Shown here: positions 47,859 to 56,231 of the stretch, one piece after another | Position numbering within the stretch: the first letter of the stretch is position 1 | Layout of the letters: every line of letters starts with the position of its first letter | Assembly (NCBI GenBank): GCA_964247975.1 | Contig: CAXTWH010000006.1 | Coordinates: forward strand, 1 to 64,000 | From: KBS-96 sp964247975 | Lineage (GTDB): Bacteria > Acidobacteriota > Terriglobia > Bryobacterales > Bryobacteraceae | Length of the DNA stretch: 64,000 bases | Reading direction: 5' to 3' | Position numbers and translations under genes: made by a program | The notes under the pieces: generated by a model | Told to the model about the DNA's origin: nothing | Seen by the model: only the letters and a program-made list of their open reading frames with translations | The model's database searches: none

Positions 47859-50830
47859 CGCATTGTTTCCCTGGGAACGCTGACGCAAACGGACGTTCCT
47901 TGGGGTCCGCTCTCGATGCGAAGCGTTCCGCCCAGTTTGGTTGCCCGCTCTTTCATGCCTACAAGGCCGAAGCCGTCGGTTTTTCCCTCCGGCCGGAAGC
48001 CCTTTCCGTTATCTGAAATCGTCAGCTTCTGCGTCCCATCGGTGAACGAACAGCGCACCTCGATCCGTTGCGCCTGGGCGTGCTTGATCGCATTGGTGAT
48101 CGCTTCCTGCGCAATTCTGAGAAGTTCAGGAGCGTGCGCCGGATGGAAGTGAACGGCGGCGTCGCAATCGACAACGACTGAAATTCCCGATTGCCCTTCG
48201 GCCAGGCGGGCCACCATCTGGAGAGCATCGGAAAGAGAGCCCGCGTCCAGTTCCGCCGGGCGGAGCGCTCTCACCGAGCGCCGCGCTTCAGCCAGACTGT
48301 CGCGGGCAATCCGTCCGGCATGTTCCAGGTGAGAATAGGCCCGCTGTTCATCATGCGATTGGATCGCTTGATCGACAGTCTGCAGTTGCATCAGAACGCC
48401 GGTGAACCCTTGCGCCAGCGTGTCGTGGATTTCGCGGGCGATGCGGTTTCTTTCTTCCAGGATGGCGGTTTCCGCAGCCTGGCTCTTCGCGTTTTCTGAA
48501 AGCCGGGCCATTTGCAAAGCGAGCGTGGCTTGCTGCGCCAAAGTGTTAAACAGTTCCAGTTCCGTGGGAGAAAGGGTCCGCTCGTCGCCGAATGCCACTC
48601 CGAAAGAACCGAGCAGTTCCCCGTCGATCACCAGCGCGCTCATGAGCACCAGGCGATGCCCGCGATGGCGGTGCCATTCCAGCGTGATCGGCGCCAGGTA
48701 TCTACTTTCCAGGTGAACAAAAGCTGGTTGGCTGCGGGCGATCAGTTCCTGCCAGCCGGGAAATTCCGCAATCGGCACCGGGTGCGTGGAATCGCCATAA
48801 GGATAGCCGGAAAGGGTGGGGCGCGGTTTGCCGTTATCTACCGCACAAAGAATAATCAAATCCTGACGATCCGGGCGGTATTCGAAGATTGCGCCATCGA
48901 GCGCGCCAATCGTGCGGCAGGCTTCCACCAAAATCAGCGAAAGAATGGCGTCAGGGTCGGAAGCCCGCAACAGTCCGCTGCCGGTTCGCTTCATCGCTTC
49001 GTTCGCTTTAATCAACTCGGCGGCGCGCTGCTGGGCGGCTTTCTCCTGCTCGCGAATAATGGCGGATTGTTCGACCTGTGCGGCCATCGAATTCAATTCG
49101 AGCGCAAGCGATGCCTGGCTGCTCAGAGCTTTGAGCGTTTCTCGCTGTGTCTGGGAGGGTACGGTTGTATGCGTGAATCCGATGCCGATGTAGCCGACGA
49201 CCTCGCCTGCATTTTGAAACGGCCACAGCAGCATCGCCTGGTTTCCGGCGCGGCGATGAAATTCCGCGGCTCCCAGAGCCCAGCGCTCGAAGTTATCGTC
49301 AACCAGAATCCACCGGTCTTCTCCGGAGATCAAGGACTGGATCACTCCAAGCGGGTCGCGCCGGGTATCGTCACGACTTTCTACGATGATCTGCTCCTCT
49401 TGCCAAAGAGGCTGGGGCACGACCGAGCCCTCGCGCACCAGCGCTAAAAATTCGTGCTCTGTGTCTTCGATGCGTTTCAACAGGCCGCTGGTTGCTCCCA
49501 TCGCGTTTACGGCATGCACCAGGAAGACTTCGAAGATGTCCTGGGGAGTTCGTGCCCGCGCCAGAGCCTGTGAACTTTCCCGAAGCAGGCGATTGATCCG
49601 CTCCAGCTCCGCCGCGCGCTGCTGGGCGGCTTTCTCCTGCTCACGGACGACTGCGGCCGCACGCGCTTCCTCGGCCAAACGGCTAGTTTCCAGGGCGAGG
49701 CTGAGCTGTTTTGTTAACGCTTCGGCCAAAGCGATCTCGGAGGCGGTAAATGGATTTGTTCGCTTGCGGTAAATGCAAAGAGTAAATACTCGCACGCCTC
49801 CACGGGCCACTCCGAGATTCAGTTCCAGTTCCCAGTCCGTCCCGACGGCAAAAGCGTCGAATTCCGGTACCGCTGTGCCAATCAGATGGTCCAGAACGAC
49901 GGGTCCAATAACCGTGAAAGCCGGTGCTCCCAGGTAGGCATCCGGCACGTCAAACCCTTCCGCCAACTGGCGAACCGTCGCAAACTTCTCCTGATCCAGC
50001 CGGACCAAATCTTCCGGGAGCAGCGTGTTCCCATTCCAAAACCAGTAACGGAGCCATGCTTTGCCTGACGGCTGATGGGTGTAGAGCGCACAACTATTGG
50101 CGCCAAATGTATCGGCAACAATCTTAAGAACGCGGGGAACGATCTGGTCGAGACTGGTGACTTCGCCAAGCGCGTCGATGGTGGCTTGAAGAGCATCATT
50201 GGCTTTCACCAGCTCCGCCGTCCGCTCCTGGGCGGCTTTCTCGCGCTCCGCAGCGATTGCTTCCGCGTGTGCTTGTTCCGTTTCGGCGCGTTCTACCGCG
50301 CTTGCCACCGATGCTGCTATTGCCCGTAATACGTCTATTTCGCTGTTAGTCCACTGGCGCTCCGTTTGGCAATCATCAAAGCCAAGAACGCCCCAAATTT
50401 GTTCCCGTACTCGCACCGGCACAATCAAATCGCTTTTGGACCCGGTGTGCTCGTTTAATTCCATGTACTGCCCGGTTCGGTCCGAATGCACCGATCGGTA
50501 AATTAGTCCGTGGTCGAGCAGCGCGAGCATATCCCGGTAGTCAGCGTCTGGAAGTTCCAGCCGGTCGTGAAACGAACTCCAGCGGATTGTTGAGCAACTG
50601 GTCCATTCTGCCAGGAGAACCGATTTCGCTTCGCTTCGCACTCGCTGCACCACATACACGCGGTCGAGTCCGAGCCTTTCGCCCATGATAGCGATGGCGG
50701 CTTGCAAGCCTCGCTGCAGGTCGCGTTCCGCCAGCAGCGCGTGGCTGGCTTCCACAACCGCCGTCAGCATGTTCGTCAAGCCGCCGCCGGCGACCGGTGA
50801 TTCATTCGCGCAATCCGCTATGGCCTTCAT
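47855..50830 (-). CDS. Multi-GAF sensor histidine kinase (NarX/DesK-type)
   Basis: A 991-residue soluble kinase with no TM. Four GAF-like sensory modules occupy about 25-190, 215-390, 420-590 and 615-785. A HisKA_3 dimerisation helix follows with phospho-His802 in ERNRIAREIHDTLAQGF, then a HATPase with N-box NAIKHAQ (about 914) and G-box DNGKGF (about 941). The GAF modules are joined by nearly identical coiled linkers (EKAAQ-R-AEL at about 196, 396 and 593), a 200-residue period implying internal duplication. Cytoplasmic small-molecule, redox or light sensing is likely, and the ligand is unknown. It is translationally coupled to its response regulator. Confidence 0.92.
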   Translation of the reverse strand: MKAIADCANESPVAGGGLTNMLTAVVEASHALLAERDLQRGLQAAIAIMGERLGLDRVYVVQRVRSEAKSVLLAEWTSCSTIRWSSFHDRLELPDADYRDMLALLDHGLIYRSVHSDRTGQYMELNEHTGSKSDLIVPVRVREQIWGVLGFDDCQTERQWTNSEIDVLRAIAASVASAVERAETEQAHAEAIAAEREKAAQERTAELVKANDALQATIDALGEVTSLDQIVPRVLKIVADTFGANSCALYTHQPSGKAWLRYWFWNGNTLLPEDLVRLDQEKFATVRQLAEGFDVPDAYLGAPAFTVIGPVVLDHLIGTAVPEFDAFAVGTDWELELNLGVARGGVRVFTLCIYRKRTNPFTASEIALAEALTKQLSLALETSRLAEEARAAAVVREQEKAAQQRAAELERINRLLRESSQALARARTPQDIFEVFLVHAVNAMGATSGLLKRIEDTEHEFLALVREGSVVPQPLWQEEQIIVESRDDTRRDPLGVIQSLISGEDRWILVDDNFERWALGAAEFHRRAGNQAMLLWPFQNAGEVVGYIGIGFTHTTVPSQTQRETLKALSSQASLALELNSMAAQVEQSAIIREQEKAAQQRAAELIKANEAMKRTGSGLLRASDPDAILSLILVEACRTIGALDGAIFEYRPDRQDLIILCAVDNGKPRPTLSGYPYGDSTHPVPIAEFPGWQELIARSQPAFVHLESRYLAPITLEWHRHRGHRLVLMSALVIDGELLGSFGVAFGDERTLSPTELELFNTLAQQATLALQMARLSENAKSQAAETAILEERNRIAREIHDTLAQGFTGVLMQLQTVDQAIQSHDEQRAYSHLEHAGRIARDSLAEARRSVRALRPAELDAGSLSDALQMVARLAEGQSGISVVVDCDAAVHFHPAHAPELLRIAQEAITNAIKHAQAQRIEVRCSFTDGTQKLTISDNGKGFRPEGKTDGFGLVGMKERATKLGGTLRIESGPQGTSVCVSVPRETMR

Positions 50831-50968
50831 TTGCTTCTGTCAGCGTATCCCTTTGGCGCGCAATAAGGCGCTGTACTGAAACGCTATCAAAATTAAGGCG
50901 CGTCTGCTTCTCTCAAAAGAGAGAGATCCAGTTCCTTCCAAAAGGCAAACAACTCTTAAAAATAGAAT

Positions 50969-52615
50969 TCAGATGTTGCCGCGCTTCATTTCACCGGCGA
51001 GATAATCGGTAGACCGCCAAGCGAGAGCCAGAATAGTTAATGTGGGATTTTTTTCGCTGGCAGTGGTGAACGCTGAACCATCCACCACGAACACGTTCTT
51101 TACTTCATGCATCTGGCAGTGTTGATTCAAAGCGGATAACTTCGGATCGGCTCCCATGCGGCAGGTTCCGTGTTCGTGAATGGCTTCGCCGGCGGGGTCC
51201 AGATAGCCGCGCTGGAAAGGCAGGATTTCCGCTTTGGCCGAAGTAAGAATTTCCTCGGCGGTCGAGTACATTTCCTGCGACATCAGGCGTTCGTTTTCGC
51301 CGATTTTGTATTCAATGCGGAAACGCGGAACGCCATATTGATCGACGTTTGTTTCATCGACTACGATGCGGTTTTCCTTGCGGCCCAGGGTTTCGCCGTA
51401 AGGGTGAAGAGCCACCAGCGCGGGATAATGCCGTCGGATTTCTTTCTTTAAGTCCGCGCCGAAGCCGGGCAAACGCTTGGCCCAGGTGACGGAATCTTGA
51501 GAGCCGCAACCCCAGAACTGCATGCCGTAGCCTCGAATATAATTGCGCGGTTTGCCGTCGCGGTGATTAAAGCGCGGCATATAGATGTGTTCGCCGCCGA
51601 TGCCGCTATCGTCGTAGACCGGGCCGCCCATCAACTCCGGCATAAAACCGTACATGTGAAATCGGATCTGCTCGCAGAGGTAGCGCCCGATCACGTCCGA
51701 AGAGTTGCCGATGCCGTTGGGGTAGAGAGTGGATTTAGAATTCAGCAGAATGCGGGTGGAATCCACGCAGGACGCGGCCACAATCACCACGCGGGCTTTG
51801 ATTTTGTGTTCTTCCCTGGTTTGCCGGTGAAAGTATTGAACGCCGTTAGCTAAACCTCGGTCGTCTACCAGAACGCGGGCTACCACGGCATTGTCGATAA
51901 TCTGCAAACGCCCGGTTTGCATAGCGGGTTCCAACAGATAATCGGTGGAATTAAAAAATGCGCCGACATCGCAGCCGCGTCCGCAGGCTCCGCAGAAATG
52001 GCATTTGGGATGCCCGTTGTGGGGCTTAGTGAGAACCGCTCGACGACCCGCCACAATGGAAATGCCTTTCTGCTGGGCGGCTTTCTGCAGCAGGCGTTCT
52101 CCGCAGCGAGGCGGCGCGGGCGGAAGCATGTATTTGCTGCCGGGCAGGGAATCCTGGTCATCGGTGCCGCCGCAGACGCCAATTAATTGATCAACCTGAT
52201 CGTAGTAAGGCTCAATATCGGAATAGCGGATCGGCCAAGGAATGCCCCATCCGTCATGGGCTGGACCTTGAAATTCCAGATCCGAGTAGCGCAAAGCGAC
52301 GCGGCCCCAAACGTTGGTTTTGCCGCCGCGCCCCCAAACCCGGTACAAGTGGAAAGGCTGGTCGGGCAGCGTTTCAAACGGCTGTTCTTTGGTGCTGAGG
52401 AAAAATTCCGGCGGGTGCTGGCCGTGGTCCAGGCGATCGGTCATCTGCCAGGGTTTGACATGGGACCAGAACTTAGCGCGATTGAACTTCTCGCCAGCAT
52501 CGAGCAGCAGAACGTTCACGCCTTGGCGGGTCAGGTTCCAGGCGGCCATGCCGCCGGATGCTCCGCTGCCGATAATTACTACGTCGTAAGTTTGTTCTGA
52601 TTTTGCTTGCTGCAT
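50969..52615 (-). CDS. GMC-family FAD dehydrogenase (large subunit) with Cys cluster
   Basis: About 548 residues from the ATG at 52615, five bases after the small-subunit stop. The FAD motif is VVIIGSGASGGMAAWNL, then GRGGKTNVWG. An internal cysteine cluster, CHFCGACGRGC (about 215-225), is like the 3Fe-4S site of membrane sugar dehydrogenases. The catalytic pair lies in HEHGTCRMG (His) and SEKNPTLTILALAW (His-replacing Asn). This matches gluconate/glucose dehydrogenase-type GMC enzymes that pass electrons to quinone or cytochrome. No Tat leader is on this subunit; export with the small subunit is expected. It forms an operon with the gene at 52621. Confidence 0.88.
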   Translation of the reverse strand: MQQAKSEQTYDVVIIGSGASGGMAAWNLTRQGVNVLLLDAGEKFNRAKFWSHVKPWQMTDRLDHGQHPPEFFLSTKEQPFETLPDQPFHLYRVWGRGGKTNVWGRVALRYSDLEFQGPAHDGWGIPWPIRYSDIEPYYDQVDQLIGVCGGTDDQDSLPGSKYMLPPAPPRCGERLLQKAAQQKGISIVAGRRAVLTKPHNGHPKCHFCGACGRGCDVGAFFNSTDYLLEPAMQTGRLQIIDNAVVARVLVDDRGLANGVQYFHRQTREEHKIKARVVIVAASCVDSTRILLNSKSTLYPNGIGNSSDVIGRYLCEQIRFHMYGFMPELMGGPVYDDSGIGGEHIYMPRFNHRDGKPRNYIRGYGMQFWGCGSQDSVTWAKRLPGFGADLKKEIRRHYPALVALHPYGETLGRKENRIVVDETNVDQYGVPRFRIEYKIGENERLMSQEMYSTAEEILTSAKAEILPFQRGYLDPAGEAIHEHGTCRMGADPKLSALNQHCQMHEVKNVFVVDGSAFTTASEKNPTLTILALAWRSTDYLAGEMKRGNI

Positions 52616-52620
52616 GGCAT

Positions 52621-53190
52621 TTACGCTTTTTGTGCCGGCCAGTGTTCGGGATGAGTGCAGCCCGGAAACTCGGCGCGGTAGGTGTTTCCTTTGTAACCTA
52701 ACTCGTGCGCCAAACCTGCTTCCGAGTTGTAATACCACTCGATAGTGAGTTCCTTTAAGGATTGAAAGAACGCTGCTTCGCGCCCGGTTTTCGCTTCGCA
52801 GATCTGGGTGAGCAGGGCGATTTGAGCTTGTTCGGGCAAGCTGAGAAAATCCGGTTTTCCTTGTTTTTGCGCGGCGGTATTCAGGTAAGCGAAACCGTCC
52901 TGGTAAAGCGGATAAATTTCTTTCTTTTTAGAGATTGCCTGGTCGATGTGCCAAGCTACGCCGACATCGGCAGCGCCCGGCGTGTCGGTGCGGGGAATAA
53001 TCAGGTCGGTGAGCCGGACCAGCGTTTCGTAGTCGCGGCCCTGGAACAGGAGCGTGGGTTTGGGCGCGGTATTCGCAGGTGACGGGGCGGTTTCCTGGGC
53101 TTCGTGGTGGTGTTCCGGCGTGGACTGCGCCCAAGCCGCCGCTGCCGTTCCAGCAACCAGCGTAACCAGCGCGCTTCTTCGTGTAGCCAT
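52621..53190 (-). CDS. Gluconate 2-dehydrogenase subunit 3-family protein (Tat-exported)
   Basis: A protein of about 189 residues. The ATG at 53190 gives MATRRSALVTLVAGTAAAAWAQ, a short twin-arginine-like leader (RRSAL). The mature part matches the small subunit of FAD sugar dehydrogenases: LTDLIIPRTDTPGAADVGVAWHIDQAI, FAYLNTAAQKQGKPDFLSL, EFFQSLKELTIEWYYNSEAGLAHELGYKGN and PGCTHPEHW. The subunit is thought to chaperone the GMC partner through the Tat pathway. An in-frame extension to 53364 crosses into the divergent gene region and lacks family sequence. The pair forms a two-gene operon. Confidence 0.87.
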   Translation of the reverse strand: MATRRSALVTLVAGTAAAAWAQSTPEHHHEAQETAPSPANTAPKPTLLFQGRDYETLVRLTDLIIPRTDTPGAADVGVAWHIDQAISKKKEIYPLYQDGFAYLNTAAQKQGKPDFLSLPEQAQIALLTQICEAKTGREAAFFQSLKELTIEWYYNSEAGLAHELGYKGNTYRAEFPGCTHPEHWPAQKA

Positions 53191-53290
53191 TTGCGATGAG
53201 TATAACCGGTTGCGAGCGACCGTGGCCAGCCGACTGAAGTTACTGGTGCGGTAAGGGCAGAGTTTTCCGCTTCCTATACAATTTTGATTG

Positions 53291-54268
53291 ATGAATCGAA
53301 CTCGTGTCTGGATAACGGCTGGTTTGCTGTTATTGAGCTTGTGCTTATCGGCTTGCAATCGCAATCAACAGAAAATTATCGCGGTGATCCCGAAAGGCAA
53401 TGCCGACCTTTTCTGGCAGACTGTTCACGCGGGAGCAATCAAAGGCGCCCGGGAAAAACACATTGAGCTAGTTTGGAACGGACCAGCGAACGAAACCGAC
53501 ATCAGCGCCGAATTGCAGATTCTGGAAACCATGATCAACCGGCACGTGGATGCGATTGCGCTGGCTCCTTCCGATCGCGAAGCTTTGGCCAACACGGTGA
53601 ACCGCGCAGCCAAAGACGGTATGCCGGTGGTGATTTACGATTCAGCCATTGCGACGGACCAGTACGTGAGTTTTATAGCTACTGACAATTTTGCCGCCGG
53701 TCAGCTTGCCGGTGAACGCATGGGCGAGATTCTGCACGGCAAGGGAAACATCATCATGGTGAAAACCACGCCCGGAGGCGCGTCCACCACCGCTCGCGAG
53801 GATGGCTTCCGCAAAGTGATTACGCAGAAGTATCCGGGCATTCACATTGTGGATGAGCGTTTCGGCAAGGCGGTCGTAGCGACTTCACTGGATGTGACCG
53901 AGAACATGCTGGCAGCCCACCCGGACGTGAATGGAATTTTCTGTTCAAACGAATCGGGAACCACGGGCGCGATGCAGGCGCTGAGGTCGCGCGGCACCAA
54001 AGTAAAACTGGTCGGGTTTGATTGGAGCCCGACCACGCTGGCCGGGCTGGATAACGGGCAGATTGATTCGCTGGTGATTCAGAACCCGTTTCAGATGGGG
54101 TATGAAGCCGTGATTGCTTGCGCGGCAGCAATTAACAAGCAGCTCACGCAGAAACAGATCAATTTAGCCCCGCGCTTGATTACAAAGCAGAATCTGAACG
54201 ATCCGGATGTGCAGGCCCAGGTGAAGCCGAATCTGAAGGAGTATTTCGGAGCTGTGCGAGAACAGTAA
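53291..54268 (+). CDS. Sugar-binding lipoprotein (RbsB-like, ABC-type)
   Basis: A protein of about 325 residues. The lipoprotein signal ends LSAC (Cys about 22). A periplasmic-binding-protein fold of the ribose/galactose class follows: IAVIPKGNADLFWQTVHAGAIKGAREKHI, the hinge YVSFIATDNFAAGQLAGE, VNGIFCSNESGTTGAMQAL, LVGFDWSP and LVIQNPFQMGYEAV. Sugar-stacking Trp and Asp/Asn positions are kept. No ABC permease or ATPase is nearby, so transport partners lie elsewhere. It is divergent from the GMC dehydrogenase operon with 100 bases between the starts, suggesting shared control of sugar oxidation and sensing (inference). The adjacent second ATG at 53291 is chosen. Confidence 0.87.
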   Translation: MNRTRVWITAGLLLLSLCLSACNRNQQKIIAVIPKGNADLFWQTVHAGAIKGAREKHIELVWNGPANETDISAELQILETMINRHVDAIALAPSDREALANTVNRAAKDGMPVVIYDSAIATDQYVSFIATDNFAAGQLAGERMGEILHGKGNIIMVKTTPGGASTTAREDGFRKVITQKYPGIHIVDERFGKAVVATSLDVTENMLAAHPDVNGIFCSNESGTTGAMQALRSRGTKVKLVGFDWSPTTLAGLDNGQIDSLVIQNPFQMGYEAVIACAAAINKQLTQKQINLAPRLITKQNLNDPDVQAQVKPNLKEYFGAVREQ

Positions 54269-54283
54269 TAATCTGTGGGCTGC

Positions 54284-54625
54284 TTAATGAGCAGTGTTCA
54301 AGTAACTCTCAAGCGCTGCACTCACCACCGCATTCAACTTCTTTTTATGTTCAATCGCGAAAGCGGCTGCTCGCTTATGTAGATCAGGTCCTATTCGAAT
54401 ATTGAAAGAACCTTTAAACGGAGTATCGGGCGTCCTTTGGTGCTTTTCACAGGTTTGAATGTAGTCTTGTATCGCTTCGCGAAAAGCTTCCTTTAAGCTG
54501 ACTACATCCGTGCCTTCATAAGTGACCAAATCACGAATCCCTTCCAGTTTTCCGTGGAATACCTCGTCCTCGTCGCTGTATTGAACTGAGCCGATATAGC
54601 CGTTATGTTGCATCATGCTGCTCAT
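54284..54625 (-). CDS. hicB: HicB-family antitoxin
   Basis: A 113-residue HicB. The N-terminal partial RNase-H-like fold (GYIGSVQYSDEDEVFHGKLEGI) is followed by SLKEAFREAIQDYIQTCE. A C-terminal ribbon-helix-helix-type DNA-binding end (GSFNIRIGPDLHKRAAAFAIEHKKKLNAVVSAALESYL) would allow autoregulation of the operon. It lies second in a HicA-HicB order, overlapping hicA by four bases (ATGA). Both genes appear intact. Confidence 0.88.
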   Translation of the reverse strand: MSSMMQHNGYIGSVQYSDEDEVFHGKLEGIRDLVTYEGTDVVSLKEAFREAIQDYIQTCEKHQRTPDTPFKGSFNIRIGPDLHKRAAAFAIEHKKKLNAVVSAALESYLNTAH

Positions 54626-54870
54626 AAATAACCTTGTTCTTTTAGGTGATTTAGAACGTCCCTTATTTGATATTGCTTCAAGATTTTGGCTGGATGCGGT
54701 TCATGTAAGCTGATTACCACGGCTGACTGGCTGTGAATAAATTTTCTTCGTGAACCGCTGCCATGTTCTTGCTTATATCCTAAGCTCGTTAAAACTGCTT
54801 CCAACTCGCTCCAGACAAAATTTTTCGGTTTTCTTTTTAGCCGATTTATCAGCTTTTCCTGCCGGCTCAT
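54622..54870 (-). CDS. hicA: HicA-family mRNA interferase toxin
   Basis: An 82-residue dsRBD-like toxin that cleaves mRNA. Family strings are VWSELEAVLTSLGYKQEHGSGSRRKFIHS and the later LHEPHPAKILKQYQIRDVLNHL. The family's catalytic-His position is filled by the His in RRKFIHS or HEPHP. No frameshift is seen, unlike the two VapC toxins nearby. The AUG follows an AT-rich stretch. A perfect hairpin at 54909-54938 is 38 bases upstream. Confidence 0.88.
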   Translation of the reverse strand: MSRQEKLINRLKRKPKNFVWSELEAVLTSLGYKQEHGSGSRRKFIHSQSAVVISLHEPHPAKILKQYQIRDVLNHLKEQGYL

Positions 54871-54908
54871 GTTTTAGAGCTAGAACTTTATTGTCCTACG
54901 TAATTTCA

Positions 54909-54938
54909 GGATCTGCAACTATTTTCAGTTGCAGATCC
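54909..54938. terminator. Perfect 12-bp stem-loop between repeat protein and hicA
   Basis: GGATCTGCAACT (54909-54920), loop of six, then AGTTGCAGATCC (54927-54938). It begins 3 bases after the minus-strand gene that stops at 54941, so it could end that transcript and shield hicAB. There is no T-run after it, so intrinsic termination is uncertain. It might instead be an RNA-stability hairpin or protein-binding palindrome. Confidence 0.5.
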
Positions 54939-54940
54939 AT

Positions 54941-56041
54941 TTAATGCCGGTAGAACACCTGCACTTTATCGCCTGAGTGCGGCAGCGCATTGCCGAGGAA
55001 AGTAAGGTTAGCGCCAGACACAATGTAATCGGTGCCGGGATTGAGCAGAACACCGTTTTTATACAGTTGCAGGCTGGCTACCGGATTCGGGCTGGCAACG
55101 AGAGTGAAGGCCGCGTTCACGCCGTCAATGCTGCCGGCGGGAACTTCGGCATCAGCGAACGACACGGTGGAGGAACTGCCTGCAACGCGGTAGAAAGCAG
55201 TGAGAATATCTCCACTTTGCGGCGTTGCCGCAGCAATAAAGGTGATGGTGCTGCCGGAAAGGGAATAATCAACGCCTTGGCGGAGTGAAATGCCGTTGCG
55301 ATAAAGCGACAAGCTCAGGGTAGGCGAAGGCGATTGGCTCAGCGTGAACGTCAGATTGGAGCCGTTCGCGTTGCCCGCCGGAAACTCGTTATCAACAAAC
55401 CCGGTGTTGAGCGTAGTGGCGCCGGTTGACCCACAAGCGCCGCTGGTGCCATCCACATGCACGCAGTCAGACGCATTGCCGAAAACAGAGCCGATGTTGC
55501 CCAGAGCATCGAACATAGCAACGCGCGAGTTGGTGACCACGGAACCGCGAGTAGGCCGCGCCGCTAAATCAGATAAGAGATTAGTGACGTTGCTTTCGGT
55601 GATAGGTAGGGAGAACGTACCTGTTGAGCCGCCCGAAGAGCCGGAACCACTGCCGGCAGGCGGCGCGGAAACGCGAACTTGGTTCAACGTAAGCGGCGTC
55701 CAGCTTGGGGCAACCTGCCAGTATTCGGTCCACAATACGGTTCCGTCGTTGGATTCGTACTGCACCGTGTAATAAGCGCCGCTAGAAGCGTTAGTGGTGG
55801 GTACCAGCACCACTGAAAGATAGCCATTGATGATTGTGATGGACGTGCTGTGCGGAGCAATGGTCGCGCCAGTTCCTGCCGTAAAGCCGAGCCAAGAAAC
55901 AATGGCCTGACCGTAAAAATTTGAGCCATCGGCATTCTTTACCGTGTCGCGTATTGTGGTGAGCGACTGCGCTCCGGCAGGAAACGCTGCTGCCGACAAA
56001 TATAAGAAAAACCATGTGAAAAGCTTGCGGAATCGATCCAT
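54941..56041 (-). CDS. Exported protein with tandem tail-fibre-like repeats
   Basis: A 366-residue protein with a signal peptide (FTWFFLYLSAAAFPAGAQ). The N-terminal part (about 25-130) is beta-rich with phage-like NADGSNFYGQ sequence. A Gly/Ser-rich linker follows (SAPPAGSGSGSSGGSTG). The C-terminal two-thirds has two similar units of about 70 residues (near 225-290 and 295-366). Each has the order (F/V)PAG-N/D-G-N-FTL-SP-P--SL-LY-NG--L--G-DY-LSG--I-F-----P-SGD---FYR. This pattern is common in phage tail-fibre and surface proteins. No enzyme domain is seen. It could be an adhesin or a structural piece of a contractile device. Confidence 0.65.
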   Translation of the reverse strand: MDRFRKLFTWFFLYLSAAAFPAGAQSLTTIRDTVKNADGSNFYGQAIVSWLGFTAGTGATIAPHSTSITIINGYLSVVLVPTTNASSGAYYTVQYESNDGTVLWTEYWQVAPSWTPLTLNQVRVSAPPAGSGSGSSGGSTGTFSLPITESNVTNLLSDLAARPTRGSVVTNSRVAMFDALGNIGSVFGNASDCVHVDGTSGACGSTGATTLNTGFVDNEFPAGNANGSNLTFTLSQSPSPTLSLSLYRNGISLRQGVDYSLSGSTITFIAAATPQSGDILTAFYRVAGSSSTVSFADAEVPAGSIDGVNAAFTLVASPNPVASLQLYKNGVLLNPGTDYIVSGANLTFLGNALPHSGDKVQVFYRH

Positions 56042-56231
56042 ATTGCCTGACCTCGCTTAGTGCCGGGATTGCCGAGCGATTCGAGTGTAGGAGCGGAAGG
56101 AAGTGCAACAACACTGAGCGAGATCAGGGGAAGTTAGAAAAGCTTTTTATCTTGAACAACTTAAGAGAAAGAAAAAAGTTGAAAATTGTTGTGACTGAGT
56201 TTGGAGCGGGTGTTGGAATGCTATTTAGTCG

